The position numbers and the translations under genes were made by a program. From contig JABDQZ010000278.1 in the NCBI GenBank assembly GCA_013041975.1, positions 1 to 8,856 on the forward strand: DNA of 8,856 nucleotides, read 5' to 3'. Positions 1 through 4,963 of the stretch are shown here, one piece after another. The notes below the pieces were generated by a model. It had not been told where the DNA came from and ran no database searches. It worked only from the letters and a program-made list of their open reading frames with translations. Source of the stretch: Gammaproteobacteria bacterium. Its GTDB lineage: Bacteria > Pseudomonadota > Gammaproteobacteria > Chromatiales > Chromatiaceae. Each line of letters starts with the position of its first letter. Positions within the stretch are counted from its first letter, which is position 1.

Positions 1-257
1 AGATTATACTGGCCTGATACGTTTCCCAGGTTTGCAGAACGTTCAAAATAACGGAAAGCCTGCATGGCATCTATATGGACGCCTTCGCCCTTTTCATACA
101 TTGACGCCACAGCATTGATAGCCAGAACATCCCCGTCATTAGCCAGTTGCTGGCAAACTGCGAAATTCTGCTGTTCTGATAGGTTTTCCTGTAAACAGGA
201 AGCCTGCAATGAAACAGAAAACAGGCACAATAACAGTCCGGACAGGAAACGTAACAT
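1..257 (-). CDS. Sel1-repeat (TPR-like) secreted protein, 5' part only
   Basis: This is the beginning of a minus-strand gene that runs off the left edge; 85 complete residues are visible. The protein opens with MLRFLSGLLLCLFSVSLQAS, a short basic start followed by a hydrophobic stretch, which reads as a signal peptide with cleavage likely after SLQA (residue 19). Cys21 is not in a lipobox, because Gln is at -3. Residues about 36-85 match the Sel1-like repeat pattern: a GD-x2-A turn, a MYEKGEGV segment at 53-60, then D-x3-A-x2-YF-x2-SA and LGN. Sel1 proteins are helical solenoids used for protein-protein contacts; the partner here cannot be told. The two Cys residues after the signal (21 and 35) could form a disulfide in the periplasm. 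There is no Shine-Dalgarno site ahead of the ATG. In-frame TTG codons lie just upstream (the nearest stop is about 24 codon-bases back), so the start is probable but not certain. Confidence 0.8.
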   Translation of the reverse strand, partial: MLRFLSGLLLCLFSVSLQASCLQENLSEQQNFAVCQQLANDGDVLAINAVASMYEKGEGVHIDAMQAFRYFERSANLGNVSGQYN

Positions 258-264
258 AATGACT

Positions 265-294
265 ACTATAACCAACAATCAAAAAAGCCCGCAA
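265..294 (-). promoter_or_regulatory. possible promoter of the Sel1 gene, overlapping the upstream terminator
   Basis: Read on the minus strand, a -10-like TATAGT (265-270, five of six consensus bases) lies 18 nt downstream of a weak -35-like TTGCGG (289-294, three of six). Transcription would begin about at the ATG (257), which would make the message leaderless and would fit the lack of a Shine-Dalgarno site. The -35 element lies inside the terminator hairpin of the preceding gene. This is a weak call made by eye. Confidence 0.25.
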
Positions 295-306
295 GAAGCG
301 GGCTTT
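281..306 (-). terminator. intrinsic terminator of the BI-1/YccA gene
   Basis: A perfect 9-bp stem (284-292 paired with 298-306) with a 5-nt loop carries a GCCCGC core. On the minus strand it is followed by a run of six T (286-281). It starts 28 nt past the stop codon of the BI-1 gene and should insulate the Sel1 gene from its transcript. Confidence 0.9.
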
Positions 307-333
307 AAAATGAATTATATTAATTCAGTTCAG

Positions 334-1005
334 TCAGTCGTCACCTGCGAAGGCACCCAGCAGATGCAACAGGCTGAGAAACAGGTTATAAATTGAAACA
401 TACAGGCTGACAGTGGCCATAATGTAGTTGGTTTCACCACCGTGGACGAGATTGCTGACTTCGTACAGGATCATACCAGACATCAACAGCACGAACATTG
501 CAGAAACCGCCAGTGACAGTCCAGGAATATTAAAGATGACTGCACCAAGGCCAGCCAGGAAAGCCACCAGAACACCGACTATGAGGAAACCACCCATGAA
601 GCTGAAATCCTTGCGGGTAGTCAGGGCATAACCAGAAAGACCCAGGAAAATAACACCTGTACCACCCATGGCCAGCATGACCAGTTCGTGACCATTGGAA
701 AAGGCATTCAGGTACATGTTAATCACCGGACCAATTGTAAGACCCATGAAACCAGTCAAAGCAAATACTGACAACAGCCCCCATGCAGAATTAGCTGTTT
801 TGGCTGTCAGATATGACAGGCCAAAGAAGCCGACGAGAGTCAATATCATGCCGGGATGTGGCCAGTTGAAGACCATGGAAAGTCCTGCGGTAACGGCACT
901 GAAAATCAGTGTCATCGATAGCAGCGCAAAAGTGTTTTTAATGACTTTATTCGTAGCCATTGCATTTTGTGCTGGTGCAGCTACTGAATATTGCATTTTG
1001 TTCAT
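334..1005 (-). CDS. yccA: Bax inhibitor-1 family inner-membrane protein, YccA-like
   Basis: The 223-residue protein has about seven hydrophobic membrane segments (roughly 24-46, 51-68, 74-97, 107-127, 136-158, 162-181 and 195-217), the BI-1/UPF0005 topology. Family signatures are TGFMGLTIGPVI (84-95), the RKDFSFMGGF segment (131-140) and the very well conserved C-terminal GGETNYIMATVSLYVSIYN (189-207), close to E. coli YccA. YccA binds the membrane protease FtsH and moderates its degradation of membrane proteins such as SecY; that role is known from E. coli and only inferred here. The start is supported by GGAG 10 nt upstream of the ATG. The gene is single, diverges from tRNA-Ser and ends at its own terminator. 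E. coli also has yccA beside a tRNA-Ser gene (serT), so the pairing looks ancestral. Other BI-1 members would be the only alternative. Confidence 0.92.
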   Translation of the reverse strand: MNKMQYSVAAPAQNAMATNKVIKNTFALLSMTLIFSAVTAGLSMVFNWPHPGMILTLVGFFGLSYLTAKTANSAWGLLSVFALTGFMGLTIGPVINMYLNAFSNGHELVMLAMGGTGVIFLGLSGYALTTRKDFSFMGGFLIVGVLVAFLAGLGAVIFNIPGLSLAVSAMFVLLMSGMILYEVSNLVHGGETNYIMATVSLYVSIYNLFLSLLHLLGAFAGDD

Positions 1006-1132
1006 CGTAGAGATTCTCCGTTAATGATGAAAGTTAGAATCGTATTAAAAGACAACTGTATATATAAATAGTTCCGTCTGATCATAACCAGACTTGTACC
1101 ATGTTTCAAACCCAATTATTGTGGCAAAACAC
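1006..1132. other. divergent intergenic region between the BI-1 gene and tRNA-Ser
   Basis: No gene is seen. The minus-strand promoter of the BI-1 gene should lie here. The best candidates by eye are an AT-rich TATATA tract near 1055-1070 and a TTGTCT hexamer followed 17 nt later by TTTCAT; neither is convincing. An 18-bp inverted repeat, GTCTGATCATAACCAGAC (1076-1093), has 5-bp arms and an 8-bp spacer and could be an operator or chance. Confidence 0.3.
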
Positions 1133-1160
1133 TTGTTTTCAAGAGGAATTAGGGTATGAT
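1133..1160 (+). promoter_or_regulatory. promoter of tRNA-Ser
   Basis: A -10 box TATGAT (1155-1160, five of six) lies 16 nt downstream of TTGTTT (1133-1138). It is followed by a GC-rich discriminator, TCCCGCG, as is usual for stable-RNA promoters under stringent (ppGpp) control. The expected transcription start is near 1167, a few bases before the mature 5' end at 1173. Confidence 0.75.
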
Positions 1161-1172
1161 TCCCGCGTCTTC

Positions 1173-1263
1173 GGAGGGGTGGCAGAGCGGTTGAATGCAC
1201 CGGTCTTGAAAACCGGCGTGGGTTAATAGCCCACCGAGAGTTCGAATCTCTCCTCCTCCGCCA
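1173..1263 (+). tRNA. tRNA-Ser (anticodon UGA)
   Basis: This is a complete type II tRNA of 91 nt with the CCA encoded (1261-1263). The acceptor stem pairs 1173-1179 with 1253-1259 (one G-U) and has discriminator G1260, the usual serine identity base. The anticodon stem is 1200-1204 with 1212-1216, and the anticodon TGA is at 1207-1209, reading UCA and related serine codons. The long variable arm is GTGGG/CCCAC around TTAATAG (1218-1234). The T arm is GAGAG/CTCTC around TTCGAAT (1236-1252). The long extra arm is the main recognition element for SerRS, whose gene is in the same window. It has its own promoter and terminator. Confidence 0.98.
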
Positions 1264-1271
1264 TATTGACT

Positions 1272-1299
1272 AAAACCGTCTCTTTATGACGGTTTTTTT
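1272..1299 (+). terminator. intrinsic terminator of tRNA-Ser, possibly bidirectional
   Basis: A perfect 9-bp stem, AAAACCGTC (1272-1280) with GACGGTTTT (1288-1296), and a 7-nt loop are followed by a T-run to 1299. On the opposite strand the same hairpin is followed by four T, so it may also stop the CHAT transcript, whose stop codon lies about 95 nt away and which has no better terminator of its own. Confidence 0.88.
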
Positions 1300-1356
1300 A
1301 TGTCTGATACAAACAGGCAGGAACGCTCGCTTGAATGTAAGTCTGATTCGACAAGA

Positions 1357-1369
1357 AGTGAAAGTCACT
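1357..1369 (-). repeat. small hairpin downstream of the CHAT gene
   Basis: AGTGA and TCACT arms with a 3-nt loop lie 24 nt past the CHAT stop codon. On the minus strand the hairpin is followed by TCTTGT, too few T for a convincing terminator. It may be a weak 3' stem. Nothing else is seen between 1300 and 1392. Confidence 0.25.
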
Positions 1370-1392
1370 AAACAATGAAATTAGTGGGGGTT

Positions 1393-4293
1393 TTACTTTC
1401 CCAAATAGACAAAAGGCGCCCAAAACACCGGATTGCCACGCCCCGGTGTGCGACGGATCACTGCCCTTGCCTCTGCAAGCGCTTCTACAGGAGTCATATT
1501 TTCTTTGAGGCGTTTGAAAGCTTCGAGCATGAGGTCGAGTGTTGCATTGCTTTCAACACTCCAATGTGAAACATACAATCCACTGGCACCTGCATACATA
1601 AAAGCCCTGGTCATGCCGGTAAAACCTTCGCCGCCGCCCGGTTCACCTCCTTCACCTGCCGTATTACATGCTGAAAGTACGACAAGTTCAGCGTCAGTTT
1701 TCAAGTCCGCAATAACATCTGACAAGGTAAGAAAGCCATCTTCACCACGCATATCACCTGACAGTGACAGTACCAGGGCTGGTTGCGTATCAGAATTCAA
1801 GCGGGATTGCATATTAGTATCGACTGAGGTTGTTTGGCCCATCTCTGTTTTTACCTGGAGAAATTGTCCGCCTAACAGCCCATGGGTGGCGAAATGAAGA
1901 TAACGGGCTTCGCCATGGTCAATAGCCTTGGCTCTAAACTCCTGTGCTGCATCCCGAATGAATAGATCAGAATCTCCACCGATGATTCCTGCAATTTGTC
2001 GTGCTTCGTTTGCGGTTTCCTCCAGGCGAATCAGGATATCACTGCGTGTTTTTCCAGCTTGCATTTGCGCAGTAGAACCCATGTCAAATACCGGATCTGC
2101 AAATGAAACCATGTTTTCCTTGTAAGTCGGTAAACGCTTTCCCGCTTCCCGTAAAGCAACAAATGCAGCAAAACTCGGCATATAACTAAAATTCCACCTG
2201 TCAGCTGTATATTTCAGGTTTGCATAGAAATCAGAGCGGTGTTTTTTTATTGACCGAAAATTATCCTGGTCTTTCTTTGTCCACTCGGTAACCAGCATTT
2301 CGAGAGGCAGGGCATGCAATGGTCCATCCCCGACCGTGATCAATTTACCCTTTTGAGGAAGGTTGTCAGCAACCGGTTCAAGCAATAACTGGTAGAGCCT
2401 GTAAAGATCGGAAGGATCCAGTAGCGATTCGAAATTCATGGCACGGCGTACGCGTTTTATCCTGCTGCTGATTTCATTTTCATCGTGAGTCACTGCACGC
2501 ACCAGAAATTGATTTTTTGCGATTACAAATATAACGACCTGATTAGGCTGCAGGTAATAACCGAGCAAGGTTTCATCATCCTGCAAATGTTTATTTTGCA
2601 AAGCCTTAACTGTTACTGGACGAGGCTCGGTAAGTTCCATATATCGAGGGTACTCACTCCATAAGCGTTGGTTTAACTGGGCCAGTGTTTTCTGACTTTT
2701 TTCGGCACCATTTTTTAGACCTTCGGCAATCGCATTGATACGACGGGAAAGCATCGGGTCATTTTTATCTGAAGGCAGGCGTAACAGGCGCTCTTGAAAA
2801 CCATCAAAGCGACGCTGGCTCGTCTCGCGTTTATCAAGCAGTTTGCGAAACGAGGGATCATTTGTTTCTCGGCCAGCCAATGATTGGCGAAGCAACTCGG
2901 TAAAGATTCTGCTCTGGGTACGAGAAACAGCTTCGAGTGCCAGACGACCATACTCCTTTCCTGCATTTTTATTTTCCAGGCTAAGCAGGTAACGTACCGC
3001 TTCATGATAGTAGGGAATGTAAATATCGAGAAAGTACTGGCGAGAAGCCTCAACAAGGCCTCGTGTAGCTGCAAACATATAATCGATGTTATCCAGTGCT
3101 TCCCGATAAAGACTAATTGCTTGTTTTGAATTGCCCTGGTTAGCACGGAAACGGGCTAATTGGCGGGAGGCCACTACAAGTTCTTCACGGGCATTTGCAG
3201 CGCGAAAAATATCAAGCGCCTTACTCAGGTCTTTATCTGAATCACCGGACTTGTTGTTTTTCACTTTTTGAATTGCTTGCAGTAATAAGGCCCGTCCCAA
3301 CGTCAGCTGGTCGGAACTTTTTGACTGCCTGGCTAGCCGAACTGCCTCTTTGATTATGCTCTCCGCTTCATCACCTCGGCCAAAAGTTTGTAATTTATTT
3401 GCCAGGCTGATCATGCCCTGAACTTCAAACCCTGATCGCGGATCTGATTTTCGACGCAGCTTCAATGAGTCCCTTGCGTTAGATATGGCAAGTTCTCCCT
3501 GATTGATTCCTTTGTAAAAATCTGAAGCTAACTGGAAAGCTTTGGCTCGTTCCCGAAGGACAAGCTTGTGCTTATCATTTTTTGTATCTTCCAGGATAAG
3601 CTCTATGATGGCTTCAGCTTTATCAAAGCGACCAAGCTGGAGAGCTGCCTGAGCAGGCCAGTAGCGGGCATCCTGCAATGCAGCGATCAATTCAGATTTG
3701 CTTGCTTTGCCTGTTGCACGATCAGGCAGCTTTTCACCCATTTTCAGGGACTCGGCAAGCCTGCCTTGTTTCAAGCGAATTTCAGCCAGACGAGCTGAAG
3801 CCCATAAGGTATAGATGTCTTTTGTACCTTTTTCCTTTTGTAGTGTTTCCTGGGCACGCACAAGAATTGGTTCAGCTTCGCTGAAACGACTTTGTTGTAC
3901 TAAAGCTGTTCCGAGTAATGTATCAGCCAACCCGAGATTGAAGGGCTCATTATTATCTTCAGCCATCAGCCTGGCTTTGCGACCAGCTTTTTCAGCAGCA
4001 AACCAATCATAGTCATGGCGTGCTTTTATATAGGCTTCGCGGGCAGCCTCAAATTCTTCGATGTGTTGTTTTCTGACTGATTGAGCAAATTCCAGAGCAC
4101 TTAATGGACCCGAGTCGTCATCGTTTCCAAATAAACCAGCAGGCGCTCCCATGTTGAAGGCCAGCAATCTTGAAAAATTTGTATCAGGGTAATCACTACT
4201 CTGAACAGGCCTGGATAAGACATCGGAACAAGCTAACAGGAAGATGAAAAAAAATAGTACCAGGTCTTGATGGAAAGATTTTTTCCAGGTCAT
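1393..4293 (-). CDS. TPR-repeat lipoprotein with C-terminal CHAT caspase-like protease domain
   Basis: The 966-residue protein reads through without interruption. The N-terminus has basic K4-K5, a hydrophobic core (11-21) and a lipobox LLAC with Cys22 as the lipidated residue. Ser at +2 suggests no inner-membrane retention, so outer-membrane anchoring facing the periplasm is inferred. From about 75 to 460 runs a helical array with recognisable TPR units, for example around 122-152, 207-235, 292-322 and 372-404. About 560-966 is a CHAT domain (caspase family, clan CD). The catalytic His is H804 in HFATHG and the nucleophile is C876 in VVLSACNTAG, followed by the conserved GEGFTGMTRAF (888-898) and SHWSV (909-913) segments. 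Both catalytic residues are present, so an active cysteine peptidase is expected; substrate and trigger are unknown. AGGA lies 7 nt upstream of the ATG. A 55-residue gene precedes it on the same strand. The neighbouring genes are housekeeping, so this gene looks like an accessory insertion. Confidence 0.93.
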   Translation of the reverse strand: MTWKKSFHQDLVLFFFIFLLACSDVLSRPVQSSDYPDTNFSRLLAFNMGAPAGLFGNDDDSGPLSALEFAQSVRKQHIEEFEAAREAYIKARHDYDWFAAEKAGRKARLMAEDNNEPFNLGLADTLLGTALVQQSRFSEAEPILVRAQETLQKEKGTKDIYTLWASARLAEIRLKQGRLAESLKMGEKLPDRATGKASKSELIAALQDARYWPAQAALQLGRFDKAEAIIELILEDTKNDKHKLVLRERAKAFQLASDFYKGINQGELAISNARDSLKLRRKSDPRSGFEVQGMISLANKLQTFGRGDEAESIIKEAVRLARQSKSSDQLTLGRALLLQAIQKVKNNKSGDSDKDLSKALDIFRAANAREELVVASRQLARFRANQGNSKQAISLYREALDNIDYMFAATRGLVEASRQYFLDIYIPYYHEAVRYLLSLENKNAGKEYGRLALEAVSRTQSRIFTELLRQSLAGRETNDPSFRKLLDKRETSQRRFDGFQERLLRLPSDKNDPMLSRRINAIAEGLKNGAEKSQKTLAQLNQRLWSEYPRYMELTEPRPVTVKALQNKHLQDDETLLGYYLQPNQVVIFVIAKNQFLVRAVTHDENEISSRIKRVRRAMNFESLLDPSDLYRLYQLLLEPVADNLPQKGKLITVGDGPLHALPLEMLVTEWTKKDQDNFRSIKKHRSDFYANLKYTADRWNFSYMPSFAAFVALREAGKRLPTYKENMVSFADPVFDMGSTAQMQAGKTRSDILIRLEETANEARQIAGIIGGDSDLFIRDAAQEFRAKAIDHGEARYLHFATHGLLGGQFLQVKTEMGQTTSVDTNMQSRLNSDTQPALVLSLSGDMRGEDGFLTLSDVIADLKTDAELVVLSACNTAGEGGEPGGGEGFTGMTRAFMYAGASGLYVSHWSVESNATLDLMLEAFKRLKENMTPVEALAEARAVIRRTPGRGNPVFWAPFVYLGK

Positions 4294-4348
4294 TTTATTA
4301 TCCTACCATTTCAGCCATTAATCTGAGCTTACTCGAAGTTTGAACAGC

Positions 4349-4377
4349 AGGATAGGTAATACAGTTTAATTCATCAA
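4349..4377 (-). promoter_or_regulatory. candidate promoter of the CHAT gene
   Basis: On the minus strand, TTGATG (4372-4377, four of six) and TATCCT (4349-4354, four of six) are 17 nt apart, giving a 5' leader of roughly 50 nt before the ATG at 4293. The -35 hexamer is part of an inverted repeat, which would suit regulation. Each box is only moderately good, so the call is tentative. Confidence 0.35.
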
Positions 4378-4396
4378 CTAAAGGATTCAGTTGATG
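4372..4396. repeat. inverted repeat in front of the CHAT gene
   Basis: Perfect 8-bp arms CATCAACT (4372-4379) and AGTTGATG (4389-4396) are separated by 9 bp; the arm centres are 17 bp apart. No T-run follows on either strand, so it is not a standard terminator. It lies between the small basic gene (stop at 4420) and the CHAT start and overlaps the candidate -35 box. It could be an operator for a dimeric regulator or an RNA stem attenuating read-through from the upstream gene. Confidence 0.5.
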
Positions 4397-4419
4397 CAGT
4401 AAAAATAGTGTTTCTATTC

Positions 4420-4587
4420 CTAGTTAAGTATCGTCTTGTGATGATCAGACGAGATAAACCAGTTTACCGTTCTTTTTGCAGCATTCATTCCACCATCCTT
4501 GTACCTTTGAATAGTTTTGGCGGCGTTATTGAGTCGATCCTTTTTGGTCGATATCGAAGAATGACCGTTATGTAAGTGAGTTGCCAT
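4420..4587 (-). CDS. small basic protein of unknown function (55 aa)
   Basis: This short gene encodes MATHLHNGHSSISTKKDRLN and continues to 55 residues. I do not recognise a family. It contains no Glu, three Asp, nine Lys/Arg and five His, so it is clearly basic. Residues about 20-45 could form an amphipathic helix (AAKTIQRYKDGG, then AAKRTVNWF). There is no signal peptide and no membrane segment. Support for a real gene comes from TGAGG (4593-4597) at 5 nt from the ATG, an ORF that fills most of an otherwise empty interval, and a promoter-like pair upstream. It lies 126 bp upstream of the CHAT gene on the same strand, so co-transcription is possible. A chance ORF of 56 codons in about 500 bp is not excluded. 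Confidence 0.55.
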   Translation of the reverse strand: MATHLHNGHSSISTKKDRLNNAAKTIQRYKDGGMNAAKRTVNWFISSDHHKTILN

Positions 4588-4602
4588 AAGAACCTCAGCT
4601 AT

Positions 4603-4615
4603 CGCATGTTATGCG
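4603..4615. repeat. 13-bp palindrome in the leader of the small basic gene
   Basis: CGCATGTTATGCG has perfect 5-bp arms with a 3-bp centre. It ends 5 nt upstream of the Shine-Dalgarno site of the 4420-4587 gene. It could act as an operator or as an RNA hairpin affecting ribosome access. Confidence 0.4.
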
Positions 4616-4642
4616 TCTGTAGAAACATTAGTTATTTTAATT

Positions 4643-4671
4643 AGTATAGAAAAAGAACTGATTATTGCCCG
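4643..4671 (-). promoter_or_regulatory. candidate promoter of the small basic gene
   Basis: On the minus strand, TATACT (4643-4648, five of six) lies 17 nt downstream of CGGGCA (4666-4671, three of six). The predicted leader of about 50 nt would contain the 4603-4615 palindrome. The -35 is weak. Confidence 0.35.
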
Positions 4672-4754
4672 ATATTCAGGATGCAGATTCATGTTAGTTA
4701 TTTAAACTATTTGAATATGAGAATTTTCCACATAGCATTTTATTAATAACCTAC

Positions 4755-4777
4755 TAAAATAATAGGTAATTATTACC
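4755..4777 (+). promoter_or_regulatory. -10-like box and 13-bp palindrome in front of the small acidic gene
   Basis: TAAAAT (4755-4760) matches the -10 consensus at five of six positions, though no good -35 is seen at the right distance. GGTAATTATTACC (4765-4777) is a perfect palindrome with a single-base centre. If the -10 is right, the palindrome straddles the transcription start, the classical place for a repressor. It ends 5 nt before the Shine-Dalgarno site at 4783. The rest of 4588-4794 is AT-rich and shows no gene. Confidence 0.4.
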
Positions 4778-4794
4778 CATTCGGGAGTTTGGGC

Positions 4795-4953
4795 ATGTCT
4801 CCACGAAAAATGATGTATGAAAAACAGGATTCTTCAGTCATCGATGATGATGAAGAACTACTGGAACAGGCGCTTGAGAGCCAGTTTCATGCACACCCGG
4901 ACTACCACGTTATCGATTTATACGAGGACGATGATTTTCCGGAATGGGATTGA
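4795..4953 (+). CDS. small acidic protein of unknown function (52 aa)
   Basis: The only protein gene on the plus strand encodes MSPRKMMYEKQDSSVIDDDE and ends in YEDDDFPEWD. About a third of its residues are Asp or Glu against two Lys and one Arg, so it is strongly acidic. There is no signal peptide or membrane segment. GGGAG (4783-4787) at 7 nt from the ATG is an excellent ribosome binding site and makes the start convincing. I do not recognise a family; short acidic proteins of this kind include DNA mimics, chaperone-like and inhibitor proteins, but nothing in the sequence chooses among them. It diverges from the small basic gene and converges on serS, with only 10 bp between the two stop codons. 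Confidence 0.72.
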   Translation: MSPRKMMYEKQDSSVIDDDEELLEQALESQFHAHPDYHVIDLYEDDDFPEWD

Positions 4954-4963
4954 CTAGCCTTCT

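Noticed and set aside
64..396. 110-codon plus-strand ORF at the left end
   Set aside because: It crosses the Sel1 gene, the terminator and the BI-1 gene in antisense, so it cannot be an independent gene with any support.
1240..1263. attachment site at the tRNA-Ser 3' end
   Set aside because: No second copy of the tRNA 3' end was found before serS or elsewhere in the window, and no integrase is present, so an att site is not supported.
2715..3146. 143-codon minus-strand ORF within the CHAT gene
   Set aside because: It is an out-of-frame shadow of the intact 966-codon gene on the same strand, with no family resemblance.
1393..4293. type III-E CRISPR (Craspase) TPR-CHAT component
   Set aside because: No gRAMP, Csx30/31, RpoE, Cas1 or CRISPR array in the window, and the predicted lipoprotein signal does not fit a cytoplasmic CRISPR partner.
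4352..4770. shared 9-mer ATAGGTAAT at 4352 and 4762, upstream of the CHAT gene and the acidic gene
   Set aside because: A 9-bp match in an AT-rich interval of about 500 bp is expected by chance fairly often, and the flanks differ.
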